The notes: a model not told the origin generated them from the sequence alone. A stretch of 64,000 nucleotides of DNA from Cupriavidus necator A5-1 (GCF_000744095.1 NZ_JQLI01000008.1:2728001-2792000); one strand, 5' to 3'. Positions 26,445 to 35,418 are shown, numbered from the stretch's first letter. Translations and numbers: made by a program.

Positions 26445-27458
26445 TCAGATATCCAGCATGACCTTGCCGATGGCGCGGCGCGACATCGTCGTGTCCACCG
26501 CCGCCAGCCAGTCGCGCAGCGGGAAATGCTGCAGCACCGGCGGCACCAGTTCGCCGCTCGCCACCGCCTGCATGATCTGCGCGACCACCTGCTGCACCTG
26601 CGGCGCAAAGCGCTTGCGCTCGTCGGTCAGGCCCCAGCCGATGTAGTAGCCGTAGTTGAAGCCGATCAGCGACAGGTTCTTGACCAGCAGCAGGTTGGTC
26701 GGCACCTCCGGGATGCGCCCACTGGCAAACCCGATCGACAGCAGCCGCGCCCCCGGCGCCGTGCAGCGCAGCGAGGCATCGAACAGGTCCCCGCCCACCG
26801 GATCGAACACCACGTCCGCCCCGCCCGCCGGGCACAGCGCCTTGACCGATGCTGCCAGCGTGGCCGCGTCGGACGGCAGCGCATGCGCGGCACCGTTGCG
26901 CAACGCCGCCTCGCGCTTGGCCTCGGTGCTCGCGGTGGCGATCACGCGCGCGCCCATCAGGCGGCCCACCTGCACCGCCGCCGTGCCCAGCGCGCCGCTG
27001 GCGCCGTGGACCAGCATGGTCTCGCCCGGCTGCAGCGCGGCGCGCCACGCCAGCGCGGCCCAGACCGTGCCGTAGGTGACCGGCAGCGCGGCGGCGTGCG
27101 CCAGCTCCAGCCCGTCGGGTACGGGATAGACCGTGTCGGCGGTGGTCACCACTTCCTCGGCAAAGCCGCCCCAGTCCAGCGCCGCGGCCACGCGCATGCC
27201 CGGGCGCAGACGCGTGACGTCGGGCGCCACCTCGATGATCTCGCCCGCCGCCTCGGTGCCGGGCGTGAACGGCAGCGGCGGCTTGCGCTGGTACTTGCCG
27301 GAGACGAACAGGCTCAGCGCAAAGCCCACGCCTGCATGCCGCACGCGGATGCGCGCCTGCCCGGGAGCGAGCGGGCGGCGCGGGATGCGCTGCAGCTCCA
27401 GTTCGCTCCAGTGGCACCAGCGGGTGCAGACCAGTCCCAGGTAATCGTCCTCTTGCAT
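26445..27458 (-). CDS. Zinc-free MDR oxidoreductase (quinone oxidoreductase-like)
   Basis: A 337-residue medium-chain dehydrogenase/reductase with the N-terminal GroES-like domain (FTPGTEAAGEI) and an NADPH-binding Rossmann fold (VHGASGALGTAAVQVGRLMGA). The zinc-ligand cysteines are absent, as in quinone oxidoreductases and enoyl reductases. Start ATG 27458 has AGGA 6 nt upstream; ATG 27473, which overlaps the preceding stop (ATGA), is an alternative. It is probably a reductive step in the same catabolic cluster as the CoA-transferase. Confidence 0.87.
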   Translation of the reverse strand: MQEDDYLGLVCTRWCHWSELELQRIPRRPLAPGQARIRVRHAGVGFALSLFVSGKYQRKPPLPFTPGTEAAGEIIEVAPDVTRLRPGMRVAAALDWGGFAEEVVTTADTVYPVPDGLELAHAAALPVTYGTVWAALAWRAALQPGETMLVHGASGALGTAAVQVGRLMGARVIATASTEAKREAALRNGAAHALPSDAATLAASVKALCPAGGADVVFDPVGGDLFDASLRCTAPGARLLSIGFASGRIPEVPTNLLLVKNLSLIGFNYGYYIGWGLTDERKRFAPQVQQVVAQIMQAVASGELVPPVLQHFPLRDWLAAVDTTMSRRAIGKVMLDI

Positions 27459-27469
27459 CGGTAATCCTG

Positions 27470-28480
27470 TCATTCCAGCGTGATGCCGACATCGCGGATG
27501 ATGCGGCTCCATTTGTCGCGGTCGCTCTTCATCACCGCGGCGAAGGCCTCCGGCGTGCCGCCTACGGGCACCAGGTTGAGGTCCTGCATTTTCTTCGCGA
27601 CTTCGGGCAGGCGCACGATGCGCGCGACCTCACGCGACAGCGCCTCCACCCGCGCCTTCGGTACGCCGGCCGGGAACAGGAGGCCCATCCATGCATCCGG
27701 TTCGAAGCCCTTGTAGCCTGCCTCGCGAAAGGTCGGCACCTTGGGCAGCAGCGCCGAGCGCTCGGTGCCGGCGATCGCCACCGGGATCAGCTTGCCGCCC
27801 TGCAGCAGCGGCATCGCCGTACCGACCGCAATGAAGCCGATCTTCACGTGGCCAGCCGCCAGGTCGGTGGCCAGCGGCGCGCCGCCCTTGTAGGCGACGT
27901 GCTCCATCTGCAGTCCCGCGTCGCGCTTGAGCAGCTCGCCCAGGATATGGCCGGTGGTGCCGGCACCGTAGGAGCCGTACGGATACTTGCCGGGGTTGGC
28001 CTTGAGCAGCGCCACGAGCTCCGGCAGGGTGCGTGCCGGGAAGTCCGGCGAGACTGCCAGGATGGTCGACGAGATCGCCACCTCGCTGACCGGCGTGAAG
28101 TCGGCGATCGGATCGTAGCCGATGCGCGGGTACAGCGACGGGTTCTGCACGTGCGCGGTGAAGGTCAGCAGCGCCGTGTAGCCGTCGCGCGCAGCGCGGG
28201 CCACGTACTTGGTGCCGGTAGTGGTCCCTGCGCCCGGCTTGTTGTCGACGATGACCGGCTGGCCCCAGCTCTTGGTCAGCTCCTGCCCAATGAGCCGCGC
28301 CACCGCATCGTTCACATTGCCGGCCACCGAGGGCACCACGATGGTCAGCGGGCGCGATGGATAGGGTTCGCTGTCATTGCCGATGGAGGAATCAGTCGCG
28401 GCGACGCTGGCGGCCGCGGCTGCGGCCAGCACTACGCCGAGCATGGCGGCGCGCAGCCGCTGCAGGCAAGGGGTCAACAT
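27470..28480 (-). CDS. Bug-family (TctC-like) periplasmic solute-binding protein
   Basis: A 336-residue exported protein with a signal peptide ending near SVAA-T and the Bug elements YPSRPLTIVVPSVAGNVNDAVAR, VIVDNKPGAGTTTG and GGAPLATDLAAGH. It is the first gene of the minus-strand set Bug-MDR-CaiB, divergent from the LysR gene 216 bp away. That regulator therefore probably responds to the acid this protein binds. Confidence 0.9.
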   Translation of the reverse strand: MLTPCLQRLRAAMLGVVLAAAAAASVAATDSSIGNDSEPYPSRPLTIVVPSVAGNVNDAVARLIGQELTKSWGQPVIVDNKPGAGTTTGTKYVARAARDGYTALLTFTAHVQNPSLYPRIGYDPIADFTPVSEVAISSTILAVSPDFPARTLPELVALLKANPGKYPYGSYGAGTTGHILGELLKRDAGLQMEHVAYKGGAPLATDLAAGHVKIGFIAVGTAMPLLQGGKLIPVAIAGTERSALLPKVPTFREAGYKGFEPDAWMGLLFPAGVPKARVEALSREVARIVRLPEVAKKMQDLNLVPVGGTPEAFAAVMKSDRDKWSRIIRDVGITLE

Positions 28481-28696
28481 TGGTTCGTCTCCGGTTTGGC
28501 TCCCTTCTTTGATGACTGCCTGTGGTCGGCAGTACGCGAGGGATGCCAGCGCAGTCTAGGCCACCCGCACGCCGCCGGCGATTCCCGCCCGGCGCGAGCC
28601 AAGTCCTCGCGGGCACGGCGCAGCGCCGCATCGGCGCCTGGACACCATGGCGCTGGCGCTACAATGGCCCGCTCCACTTCCGCGCCCGCTACGCCC

Positions 28697-29596
28697 ATGC
28701 GATTCGAGGACCTTGCAGCCTTCCTGGTAGTCAGCGAACACGGCAACCTGCACCGCGCCGCCGATACCCTCGGCATGACGCAGTCCGGCCTGTCCAAGAC
28801 GCTGGCGCGGCTGGAGGGCGAGGCCGGCATGCCGCTGTTCGAGCGCACGCCGCGCGGGCTGGTGCTGACCAGCGTGGGCAAGACCCTGCTCGCGCACGCC
28901 CGCAAGATCTCGCTGGCGGCCACCGACCTGCGCAACGAGCTGGCCGAGCAACGCCTGGCGCGCGCGGGCACCGTGCGGCTGGGCGCGATTCCTTACCTGG
29001 TGCCTTCGCTGCTGTCGCCGCTACTGGCGCAGTTCTTCGTCAGCCGCCCGCTGGCGGTGTTCTCGATCGAGACTCACCTGAGTGCGCGTCTGATGGCGGT
29101 GTTGCAGAACGGCGATGCCGACCTGATCCTTGCCGCCCGCCCGGCGAGCGTGCCAGAGGACATCGACTGGCTGCCGCTGGGGCCACTGACCATGCAGATC
29201 GTCTGCCGCAGCGGCCATCCGCGCCAGGACCGCTTTCGCTCGCTGGCCGACCTGACGGAGGAGCGCTGGGCCGTGCCGGCCAGTTCGCTCTACCTGCGGC
29301 AGTGGCTGGAAGAACGGTTCACTTCGGTCGGCCTGCCACCGCCGCGCGTGGCAGTGGAAAGCACGGCCTCGCCGGTGGCCTTCGGCGAGCTGCTGCGGCA
29401 TTCCGACCTGCTCGGCATCATGCCGCCGCGCATCCTGAAGCAGGCCGAAGGCCAGGGCCTGCAGGCCATCAGCGGCCCTGGCATGTCATGGCAGCACGAG
29501 CTCGCGGTGCTGTGGCGCGCCGGTGGCTACCTGTCGCCGATCTGCCAGGACTTCCGCGATGCGGTGGTGAAGTGGTGCGAAGAGACGGAGATCTGA
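28697..29596 (+). CDS. LysR-type transcriptional regulator
   Basis: A 299-residue protein with the N-terminal winged HTH (residues 1-60; FLVVSEHGNLHRAADTLGMT, QSGLSKTLARLE) and a periplasmic-binding-like effector domain. It is transcribed away from the Bug-MDR-CaiB genes, the usual layout for autoregulated control of the neighbours. The effector is probably an organic acid or its CoA ester (inference). Confidence 0.9.
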   Translation: MRFEDLAAFLVVSEHGNLHRAADTLGMTQSGLSKTLARLEGEAGMPLFERTPRGLVLTSVGKTLLAHARKISLAATDLRNELAEQRLARAGTVRLGAIPYLVPSLLSPLLAQFFVSRPLAVFSIETHLSARLMAVLQNGDADLILAARPASVPEDIDWLPLGPLTMQIVCRSGHPRQDRFRSLADLTEERWAVPASSLYLRQWLEERFTSVGLPPPRVAVESTASPVAFGELLRHSDLLGIMPPRILKQAEGQGLQAISGPGMSWQHELAVLWRAGGYLSPICQDFRDAVVKWCEETEI

Positions 29597-29609
29597 GCGC
29601 GGCAAGGGC

Positions 29610-30569
29610 TCAGGGCACCCACCAGTAGCGGGTGATATGGAAAAACACCGGCGCGGCGAAAACGACCGAGTCGAGCCGATCGAGCATGCCGCCGTGGCCC
29701 TGGATCATGTGGCCCCAGTCCTTGATGCCGCGGTCGCGCTTGATCGCTGACATCACCAGTCCGCCCAGGAAGCCCATCAGCGCGATCACCAGCGCGATCG
29801 CCCCGGCCTGCCACGGCGAGAACGGCGTGATCCACGAAAGCGCCGCGCCCAGCGCGGTGGCGCTGGCCACGCCTCCGACAAAGCCTTCGACGGTCTTGGA
29901 TGGCGACAGCAGCGGCGCGATCTTGCGCTTGCCGCACAGCTTGCCCCACACGTACTGCAGCACGTCGCTGCCCTGCACCACGATCACCAGGAAGGCGATC
30001 AGCAGCAGGTTGCGGCCCTCGAAGCCCGGGATCGGCAGCGTCAGCAGCGCCGGCACGTGCGAGATGCAGAACACGCAGATCATCACCGCCCACTGCACCC
30101 CGGCGCAGCGCTCCAGGAAGCGCGTGGTCTCGGACGACAGCGCCGCCAGGATCGGCAGGATCAGGAAGGCGTAGACCGGGATCAGGATCGAGAACATGCC
30201 GTACCAGTCGATATAGACCAGCACGTACTGCAACGGCAGGAACACGAAGAACGCGGCGACGATGGCGCGATGGTCGCCGCGCCGCGTGTTGATGATGGTG
30301 ACGAACTCGCGCAGTGCGAAGAACGACAGCAGAAAGAACAGCACGATCACCGCGGTTCGGCCCAGCGCGAAGGCCACGCCCATGACGCCGATCATCCACC
30401 ACCACGCCTCGACCCGCTGCGCCAGGTTGTCGATCACCGCGTGCTGGCCGCCGCCCGCCACGCGCCAGCGCAGCAGCGCGGTCACAGTCGAGGCCAGCAT
30501 CAGCACGCCGAACAGGCCGCCGAACAGCAGCCAGGTCTCGTGGCTCCAATGGAGAGTCGGCATGGTCAT
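29610..30569 (-). CDS. ynbB: Phosphatidate cytidylyltransferase-like (CdsA family, YnbB homologue)
   Basis: A 319-residue membrane protein with about eight helices and the CDP-diglyceride synthase signature at residues 274-298: SAIKRDRGIKD followed by HGGMLDR. The Pro of the usual PGHGG is Gln (QGHGG). It should convert phosphatidic acid and CTP to CDP-diacylglycerol. It is the last gene of the ynb-type cassette, and its ATG overlaps the acyltransferase stop (TGATG). A second ATG lies two codons downstream. The housekeeping cdsA is not in this window, so this is likely a dedicated paralogue. Confidence 0.88.
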   Translation of the reverse strand: MTMPTLHWSHETWLLFGGLFGVLMLASTVTALLRWRVAGGGQHAVIDNLAQRVEAWWWMIGVMGVAFALGRTAVIVLFFLLSFFALREFVTIINTRRGDHRAIVAAFFVFLPLQYVLVYIDWYGMFSILIPVYAFLILPILAALSSETTRFLERCAGVQWAVMICVFCISHVPALLTLPIPGFEGRNLLLIAFLVIVVQGSDVLQYVWGKLCGKRKIAPLLSPSKTVEGFVGGVASATALGAALSWITPFSPWQAGAIALVIALMGFLGGLVMSAIKRDRGIKDWGHMIQGHGGMLDRLDSVVFAAPVFFHITRYWWVP

Positions 30570-31195
30570 CACTCCAGTTCCGGGGCAAGCGACAGCAGGC
30601 CGTCGCGGCAGCGGGCAAGGAAGTCTTCCTTGCCCTCGCCGTCGGCCACCAGCACAGGCTGGCCGAAGGTCACGGTGCACAGCAGCGGCACCGGCACGAC
30701 CTCGCCCTTGGGCATGACGCGGTTGAGGTTGTCGATCCAGACCGGCACGAACTCCACCGCCGGGCAGGCGCGCGCCAGGTGGTAGATGCCGCTCTTGAAC
30801 GGCAGCAGGCGCGCATCGGTGGTGTTGCGCGTGCCTTCGGGAAACAGGATCAGCGAGTCGCCACCTTCCAGCGCGCCCCGCATCAGCGCCACCGGGTCGC
30901 AACCGGGATCGCTGCGGGTGCGGTCGATCAGCAGCGCGCGGAACACGTCGCGGCCGATAAAGCGCCGCAGCGGCGAGCAGTCCCAGTAATCGGCGCCGGC
31001 CACCGGGCGCGTGCCCGTGCGCAGGTCGGGCGGCAGGGAACCCCAGATCAGCACGAAGTCGCCGTGGCTGCTGTGGTTGGCAAAGTAGACGCGCTGCACC
31101 GCGGCCGGGATGCAGCCCTGCCAGTTGGCGCGCATGCCGGTCAGCAACCGGGCAAAGACGATGATGGCGCGCGCGGTGGCGCGGGCAAGCCACAT
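30569..31195 (-). CDS. 1-acylglycerol-3-phosphate acyltransferase-like (PlsC family)
   Basis: A 208-residue acyltransferase with motif I N40-H41-SSHG-D46 (the HX4D catalytic pair) and motif III F118-PEGTR123, and an N-terminal hydrophobic segment for membrane association. It should acylate a lysophosphatidate-like acceptor to give phosphatidic acid for the CdsA-like enzyme downstream. E. coli ynbABCD has no such gene inside the cassette, so this is an addition here. Confidence 0.88.
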   Translation of the reverse strand: MWLARATARAIIVFARLLTGMRANWQGCIPAAVQRVYFANHSSHGDFVLIWGSLPPDLRTGTRPVAGADYWDCSPLRRFIGRDVFRALLIDRTRSDPGCDPVALMRGALEGGDSLILFPEGTRNTTDARLLPFKSGIYHLARACPAVEFVPVWIDNLNRVMPKGEVVPVPLLCTVTFGQPVLVADGEGKEDFLARCRDGLLSLAPELE

Positions 31196-31199
31196 GGTG

Positions 31200-31652
31200 T
31201 TACCTCAGGATCAAAATCAGCAAGGTGAGCGCGAGCTGGGCCGCGGCCAGCGCGGCGCTTGCGCGCACCAGCCGCATGGCGCCGCGGGCGCGTTCGGGCA
31301 GCGGGCGGCCGGCGCGCTGCGTGGTGAGCCAGCCCAGCTCGATCAACGCGGTGTCGAGCGCGGCCAAGTCGGGCGACCCGTAGTGGCTTGCGGCCGTGGC
31401 GAGCGCGTCGAACAGCCGCCGGTCGATCGCCACGCGCAGCAGCAGCCACAGCTGCGCCAGCGCTAGCAGCAACGGCGCGGCAGCCAGCGCACGCGGCGCC
31501 TGTGCGGTCACCGCCAGCCAGGCCGAGGCCATGGCAAAAGCAAGCCCTGCCAGACCGATCCACATCGCGCCCGACAACGCGCCGGCCACGGCATGGGCGA
31601 TCCACGCGTCGGTATTGTCGCGGCGGATACTGTCGATGGGATCAGCGCGCAT
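31200..31652 (-). CDS. Unknown small membrane protein of the ynb-type cassette
   Basis: A 150-residue protein with two hydrophobic helices in the first half (about residues 20-70) and one at the C-terminus (AALAAAQLALTLLILIL), separated by a charged loop (DRRLFDALATAASHYG). I recognise no family or catalytic motif. ATG 31652 lies inside the end of the ynbD-like gene (11-bp overlap), and the stop is 4 bp before the acyltransferase start, so it is translated with the cassette. Confidence 0.65.
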   Translation of the reverse strand: MRADPIDSIRRDNTDAWIAHAVAGALSGAMWIGLAGLAFAMASAWLAVTAQAPRALAAAPLLLALAQLWLLLRVAIDRRLFDALATAASHYGSPDLAALDTALIELGWLTTQRAGRPLPERARGAMRLVRASAALAAAQLALTLLILILR

Positions 31653-33021
31653 CGCCGGCCTCCGGCACAGGGGGATGGTCGAGCCAGCGCTGCAGCGCCT
31701 CGGCATGCTCGCGCCCGAGCACGACCGCGGGCCGGTGCGCACGCAGCGCGGCCAATGCCGCGTCGGCGTTGCGCAGCCCCTGCCGGCGCGCCAGCCATGC
31801 GGCCGCCACCAGCGCGCTGCGCGAGTAGCCGAGCGCGCAGCTCACCAGCACACGACGGCCCTGCGTCTGCCAGGCTTGGAGCTGGGCCACGGCCTGCTCC
31901 AGTTGCCCTGGCGTGGGCACGGTCAGGTCCAGCACCGGCACGCAGCGGTAGGCCAGCGCCGCATCGGTGGCGGCGCGCGGCAGTTCGGCGCTCAGGTCGA
32001 GCACGGCATCGGCGCCAAGCGTGCGCAGCTCGGCATCGGTCGGGAAGCGGCCGACCCAGACGCCATCGGCGATCGGGCTTGGCTGCGGCGCGCGCCGCGT
32101 CCACCAGCGGGAATTGAGGAAGGCGCCGAGCAGGTAAGGCGCAAGCACCCAGCACGCGGCGGGCGCCATCGTGCCATCGCCCGCCTTCTGGAACCAGGCG
32201 GGCGCCCCCAACGCGTAGACCCGCGCGACGCAGGCCAGTGCCAGCGCGCCCCACAGCAGCAGGAACGCCAGCGTCACGGATTTGCCCAGTGCCAGCAGCG
32301 CACACAGCAACGCCACCACCGCCCCGAGCGCGTAGCGGCGCGCCATCTGGCGCGTGCGCGCATCAGGCCCGCCTGCAGCGACCGCCGGCAGCTGCAGCGG
32401 GAACAGGTAGACGCACAGCCAGCCGACCAGCGCCCCGGTAGGCACGTCGATCAGGTGATGCTGCCAGGTCGTCAGCACCGAAACGCCGATCAGCGCGAAC
32501 CAGCCGTGCAGCACCCAGCGCCAGCCGCCGCGCAGGTGTGTCGCGAAGGCGACCCACAGGATCACCATCAGGCTGACATGCAGCGACGGCGCCTGGTTGA
32601 ACGGCAGGTCGAAACCGCCCAGCAGCGTGAACAGCTCGCCGGGCAGCCCGTCGGCCGGTGGCCGGGCAAAGGCAAAGCGCAGCGGGAAGGCGATAAAGCA
32701 CGCCACCGAGACCAGCTGTGCCATCAGCAGCCGCTTGACGTGCGTGAGCAGCGCCGCCCGCGTGCGCCACAGGAAGAAGGAAATGCCGTACAGCAGGTCA
32801 ATCGACCAGTACGGCACGATGGTCCACGGCAAGAACGGAATGCCCCGCTCCCATTCGAAGTAGAACGAAGGCACGTGTGCGCGCTGGCTCGCCAGCCAGT
32901 TGGCAAAGCCGTAGCTGGAGAAGAACAGCGCGCCGGCACCAGCCAGCAGCAGGCAAGCCAGCGCCCAGGGGCGCTCGCCTGCCGGCGCATCGGTCGCTGC
33001 GTCGGCGGGCAGCGTGCTCAT
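31642..33021 (-). CDS. ynbD: PAP2-like phosphatase fused to dual-specificity phosphatase (YnbD homologue)
   Basis: A 459-residue fusion. Residues 1-230 form a polytopic PAP2-like domain with PSLH148 and H188-HLI-D192, although the Arg of the usual SR motif is not evident (LTTW precedes). More helices follow to about 315. The C-terminal domain (330-459) is a cytoplasmic Cys-based phosphatase with C395-ALGYS-R401 and candidate general acid Asp residues in VLDLT. This matches the two-domain plan of E. coli YnbD. It may dephosphorylate a lipid phosphate or phosphoinositol-type intermediate; this is inference. Confidence 0.87.
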   Translation of the reverse strand: MSTLPADAATDAPAGERPWALACLLLAGAGALFFSSYGFANWLASQRAHVPSFYFEWERGIPFLPWTIVPYWSIDLLYGISFFLWRTRAALLTHVKRLLMAQLVSVACFIAFPLRFAFARPPADGLPGELFTLLGGFDLPFNQAPSLHVSLMVILWVAFATHLRGGWRWVLHGWFALIGVSVLTTWQHHLIDVPTGALVGWLCVYLFPLQLPAVAAGGPDARTRQMARRYALGAVVALLCALLALGKSVTLAFLLLWGALALACVARVYALGAPAWFQKAGDGTMAPAACWVLAPYLLGAFLNSRWWTRRAPQPSPIADGVWVGRFPTDAELRTLGADAVLDLSAELPRAATDAALAYRCVPVLDLTVPTPGQLEQAVAQLQAWQTQGRRVLVSCALGYSRSALVAAAWLARRQGLRNADAALAALRAHRPAVVLGREHAEALQRWLDHPPVPEAGDAR

Positions 33022-34787
33022 GCGCCGCGCCTGCGCGCCAGGCTGACGGTAAAGATGCCCCAGGGGTCGACGCGCTGGGTCACCTTGTCGAAGCCTGCCG
33101 CGCGCACCAGTTCGTCCATCTCGGCCTGCGAACGGCGGCGCATCACCCAGGCGGCACCGGCGCGGTGGCTGGTCAGCGCGCGTGCGATGAACTCCAGCTG
33201 CGGGTGCCAGGGCTGGCCGGTATAGACCAGGTAGCCGCCGGGCGGCACCGAACGCGCCAGGCCGTCGAGCGATCGGCGCACCGGCGCGTTCTCGGGGAAC
33301 AGCTCGTACAGGCCGGACACCACGGCCAGCGTCGGCGCCGGCGTCAGCTCGGCCAGGCTGTCGCCGTCGAAGGCGTCGCCCTGCTCGAAGCGGGCAATGC
33401 CGCCCAGGCCCTTGGCAGCAATCAACGCCCTGCCCCGCTCGACGTTCAGCGCGCTGTAGTCGCGCAACAGGATCGACTCGACCGCGGCTGCGCCGCCATC
33501 AAGCCCTGCCAGCGCCTCAAGCACATAGCGCCCGTGCCCGGCGGCGATATCGACCATCCGCACCGGCATGCCGGCCGCCTGCAAGCGCCGCACGGCGTCG
33601 GCGATCAGCGCCTCGGCGTGGACCTTGCGCTGGCGGATGCCGCGCCAGCCGATCGCGTCCAGGTACTGCCGATCCGCCAGCCGGCCCGGCTTGCCGCGGC
33701 CCGATGGCGTGTTGCGGTAAACGTAGTCGAGCGTCGAGCCCGAGTCGAAGCCGGTTTCATGGCCCAGCCGCACGCCGTCCGAGAACAGCCCGCCGAGCTT
33801 CAGGTTGGCCCGCGCCGCGCGCCAGTACCACGCGGCCAGCCCGGATGGCGCCGAGGCCAGCCGGTCCGACTCCTCGCGGAACGGGCCGATCTGGTCCGCA
33901 TCGAGCAGCGAGCGCGGTGCCGACGGCGTCTCGAACTCGCGCACGATAAAGCGCCGTGCGGCATCGACCGCCAGCTTGCGGTCACGCTCGCCCAAGGTGT
34001 CGTGGTAGAAGCCGTCGAGCACGATCCGCTCCTTGGTGCGCGACCCCAGCCGCTCGTAGAAACGGTCCTGCGGTCCGCGGTGCACGACCCAGTCGGCGCC
34101 CGAGATCAGCAGCTGCGTCGGCACCGTGATCGCCGCGGCATCGGCCACGATGCGTTCCGCGGTCTCGTACAGGTCCAGCAGGATATTGACGGCGATCGGG
34201 CGCGTGATCAGCGGATCGCTGTCGTAGCTGGCGATGCGCTCCGGATCGTGCGTCAGGAATTTGGCCTTGACGTAGCTGTTGACGAAGAACTTGCCGCGCA
34301 CGCGCTGCATCAGCTTCAGCCCGGGCCGCGCAAACGGCACGTAGAGCTTGACCTTGAACGCCGGCGAGGCCAGCACCAGCGCGCGGATCGGCGGCGCGTA
34401 GTCGTGCACCCAGGTGGACGCCAACACAGCGCCCACGCTCTGCGCGACCACCGCCATCCGTTCCAGCGGGATGCCATGGACCTCGGCGATATGCCCGGTG
34501 AAGGTCTGGATATCGCGCACGGAATCGGCCAGGCTGGGGCTGTAGCCGCGCTCGCCCGGCGAGCGCCCATGGCCGCGCGCATCCCACGCGAAGATGTCGT
34601 AGCCTGGCAGGTTGAGCTCGTCGGCCAGGTGCGCAACGCGCCCGGAATGTTCGTGGCCGCGGTGGAACAGCACCACTGCGCCGCGCGCTGGGCCCTCCAC
34701 CGCCGGCCAGTGCCGGTAGAACAGTGCCTGGCCATCGTGGGTCTGGAATTGCCGCTCCAGCGGCTGGCGGCTCGACAGTCGGTCCAT
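33018..34787 (-). CDS. ynbC: Alpha/beta hydrolase fused to methyltransferase (YnbC homologue)
   Basis: A 589-residue fusion. Residues 10-285 form a serine hydrolase of the monoglyceride-lipase type with nucleophile S117 (VAQSVGA), D232 (SGADWVVH) and H262 (GFYHDTLGE). Residues 320-589 form a SAM-dependent methyltransferase-like domain with motif I around D413-IAAGHGRY. The same fusion occurs in E. coli YnbC. ATG 34787 has GGAG upstream and lies 4 bp after the CDP-alcohol transferase stop; it overlaps ynbD by 4 bp. The pair of activities suggests lipid remodelling plus methylation. Confidence 0.87.
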   Translation of the reverse strand: MDRLSSRQPLERQFQTHDGQALFYRHWPAVEGPARGAVVLFHRGHEHSGRVAHLADELNLPGYDIFAWDARGHGRSPGERGYSPSLADSVRDIQTFTGHIAEVHGIPLERMAVVAQSVGAVLASTWVHDYAPPIRALVLASPAFKVKLYVPFARPGLKLMQRVRGKFFVNSYVKAKFLTHDPERIASYDSDPLITRPIAVNILLDLYETAERIVADAAAITVPTQLLISGADWVVHRGPQDRFYERLGSRTKERIVLDGFYHDTLGERDRKLAVDAARRFIVREFETPSAPRSLLDADQIGPFREESDRLASAPSGLAAWYWRAARANLKLGGLFSDGVRLGHETGFDSGSTLDYVYRNTPSGRGKPGRLADRQYLDAIGWRGIRQRKVHAEALIADAVRRLQAAGMPVRMVDIAAGHGRYVLEALAGLDGGAAAVESILLRDYSALNVERGRALIAAKGLGGIARFEQGDAFDGDSLAELTPAPTLAVVSGLYELFPENAPVRRSLDGLARSVPPGGYLVYTGQPWHPQLEFIARALTSHRAGAAWVMRRRSQAEMDELVRAAGFDKVTQRVDPWGIFTVSLARRRGA

Positions 34788-34791
34788 GCGC

Positions 34792-35418
34792 TTACTCCGC
34801 GGTGCGGGCGCGGGCCTCGGCAACGCCGCGACGCACCCGGTTGGCAATGGTGAACAACGACAGCAGCGACAGCGCCAGCCACAGCCAGGAAGCGACCGCG
34901 CCGAAGCCCAGCCCCAGGCCGGCCCACAGCGCGATCGCGCCGACCGCGAAGGCGCGGTCGCTCTTGCCCAGCGGGCCGTCGTAGCGGCGGCTGGCACCGG
35001 CCAGCGGGCCGATCAGGCCGGTGGCCTCGACCATCACCGCCAGCAGCGCGAAGGTGCCAACCTGCCCCAGCCCGAACGCCGGCAGCGCGGCCAGCGGCAG
35101 GACCAGCGCCAGGTCCGAGACGATATCGCCGAGTTCATTCAGGTAGGCGCCCAGCGCACTCTGCTGGCCGTGCTCGCGCGCCAGCATGCCGTCGATGGCG
35201 TTGAGCGCCATGCGCAGGAACAGCCAGAGGGGAAACAGCAGGAACAGCGTGGACGTCTCGGCCACCAACGCGCCCACCGCGGCCAGCGCGCCGATGGCCA
35301 GCGAGCCTGCCGCCGCGGCCACGGTCACCTGGTTGGCGGTGGCACCGCGCTGGGCCAGGTCCTGCACCACCGGGCGCAGCATCGCCTGGAATCTGGGCTT
35401 GAGTTCGTAGAGCGTCAT
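34792..35418 (-). CDS. ynbA: CDP-alcohol phosphatidyltransferase-like protein (YnbA homologue)
   Basis: A 208-residue integral membrane protein that matches E. coli YnbA from memory, including the opening MTLYELKP and the RMALNA(I/L)DGMLARE helix. The CDP-alcohol transferase motif is present in altered form. D76-G77, A80-R81, G90 and D98 are kept, but the first and third aspartates are N73 and N94. YnbA has the same Asn substitutions, so they are a subfamily trait rather than damage. It should transfer a phosphatidyl group from CDP-diacylglycerol to an unknown alcohol. It is the first gene of the cassette. Confidence 0.87.
   Translation of the reverse strand: MTLYELKPRFQAMLRPVVQDLAQRGATANQVTVAAAAGSLAIGALAAVGALVAETSTLFLLFPLWLFLRMALNAIDGMLAREHGQQSALGAYLNELGDIVSDLALVLPLAALPAFGLGQVGTFALLAVMVEATGLIGPLAGASRRYDGPLGKSDRAFAVGAIALWAGLGLGFGAVASWLWLALSLLSLFTIANRVRRGVAEARARTAE

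Noticed and set aside
25866..27464. 532-codon open frame opposite the CoA-transferase and oxidoreductase genes
   Set aside because: It spans two unrelated genes and has low-complexity Arg/His/Gln content.
30569..31193. N-terminal extension of the CdsA-like protein through the plsC region (527 codons)
   Set aside because: The extension is the alternative frame of plsC. The ATG at 30569 has GGAG upstream and overlaps the plsC stop in the usual coupled way.
31396..34853. Open frames of 609 and 658 codons antisense to the ynbD and ynbC homologues
   Set aside because: Composition is Arg/Gln/Ala-rich without motifs, while the opposite strand has clear catalytic motifs and ribosome-binding sites.
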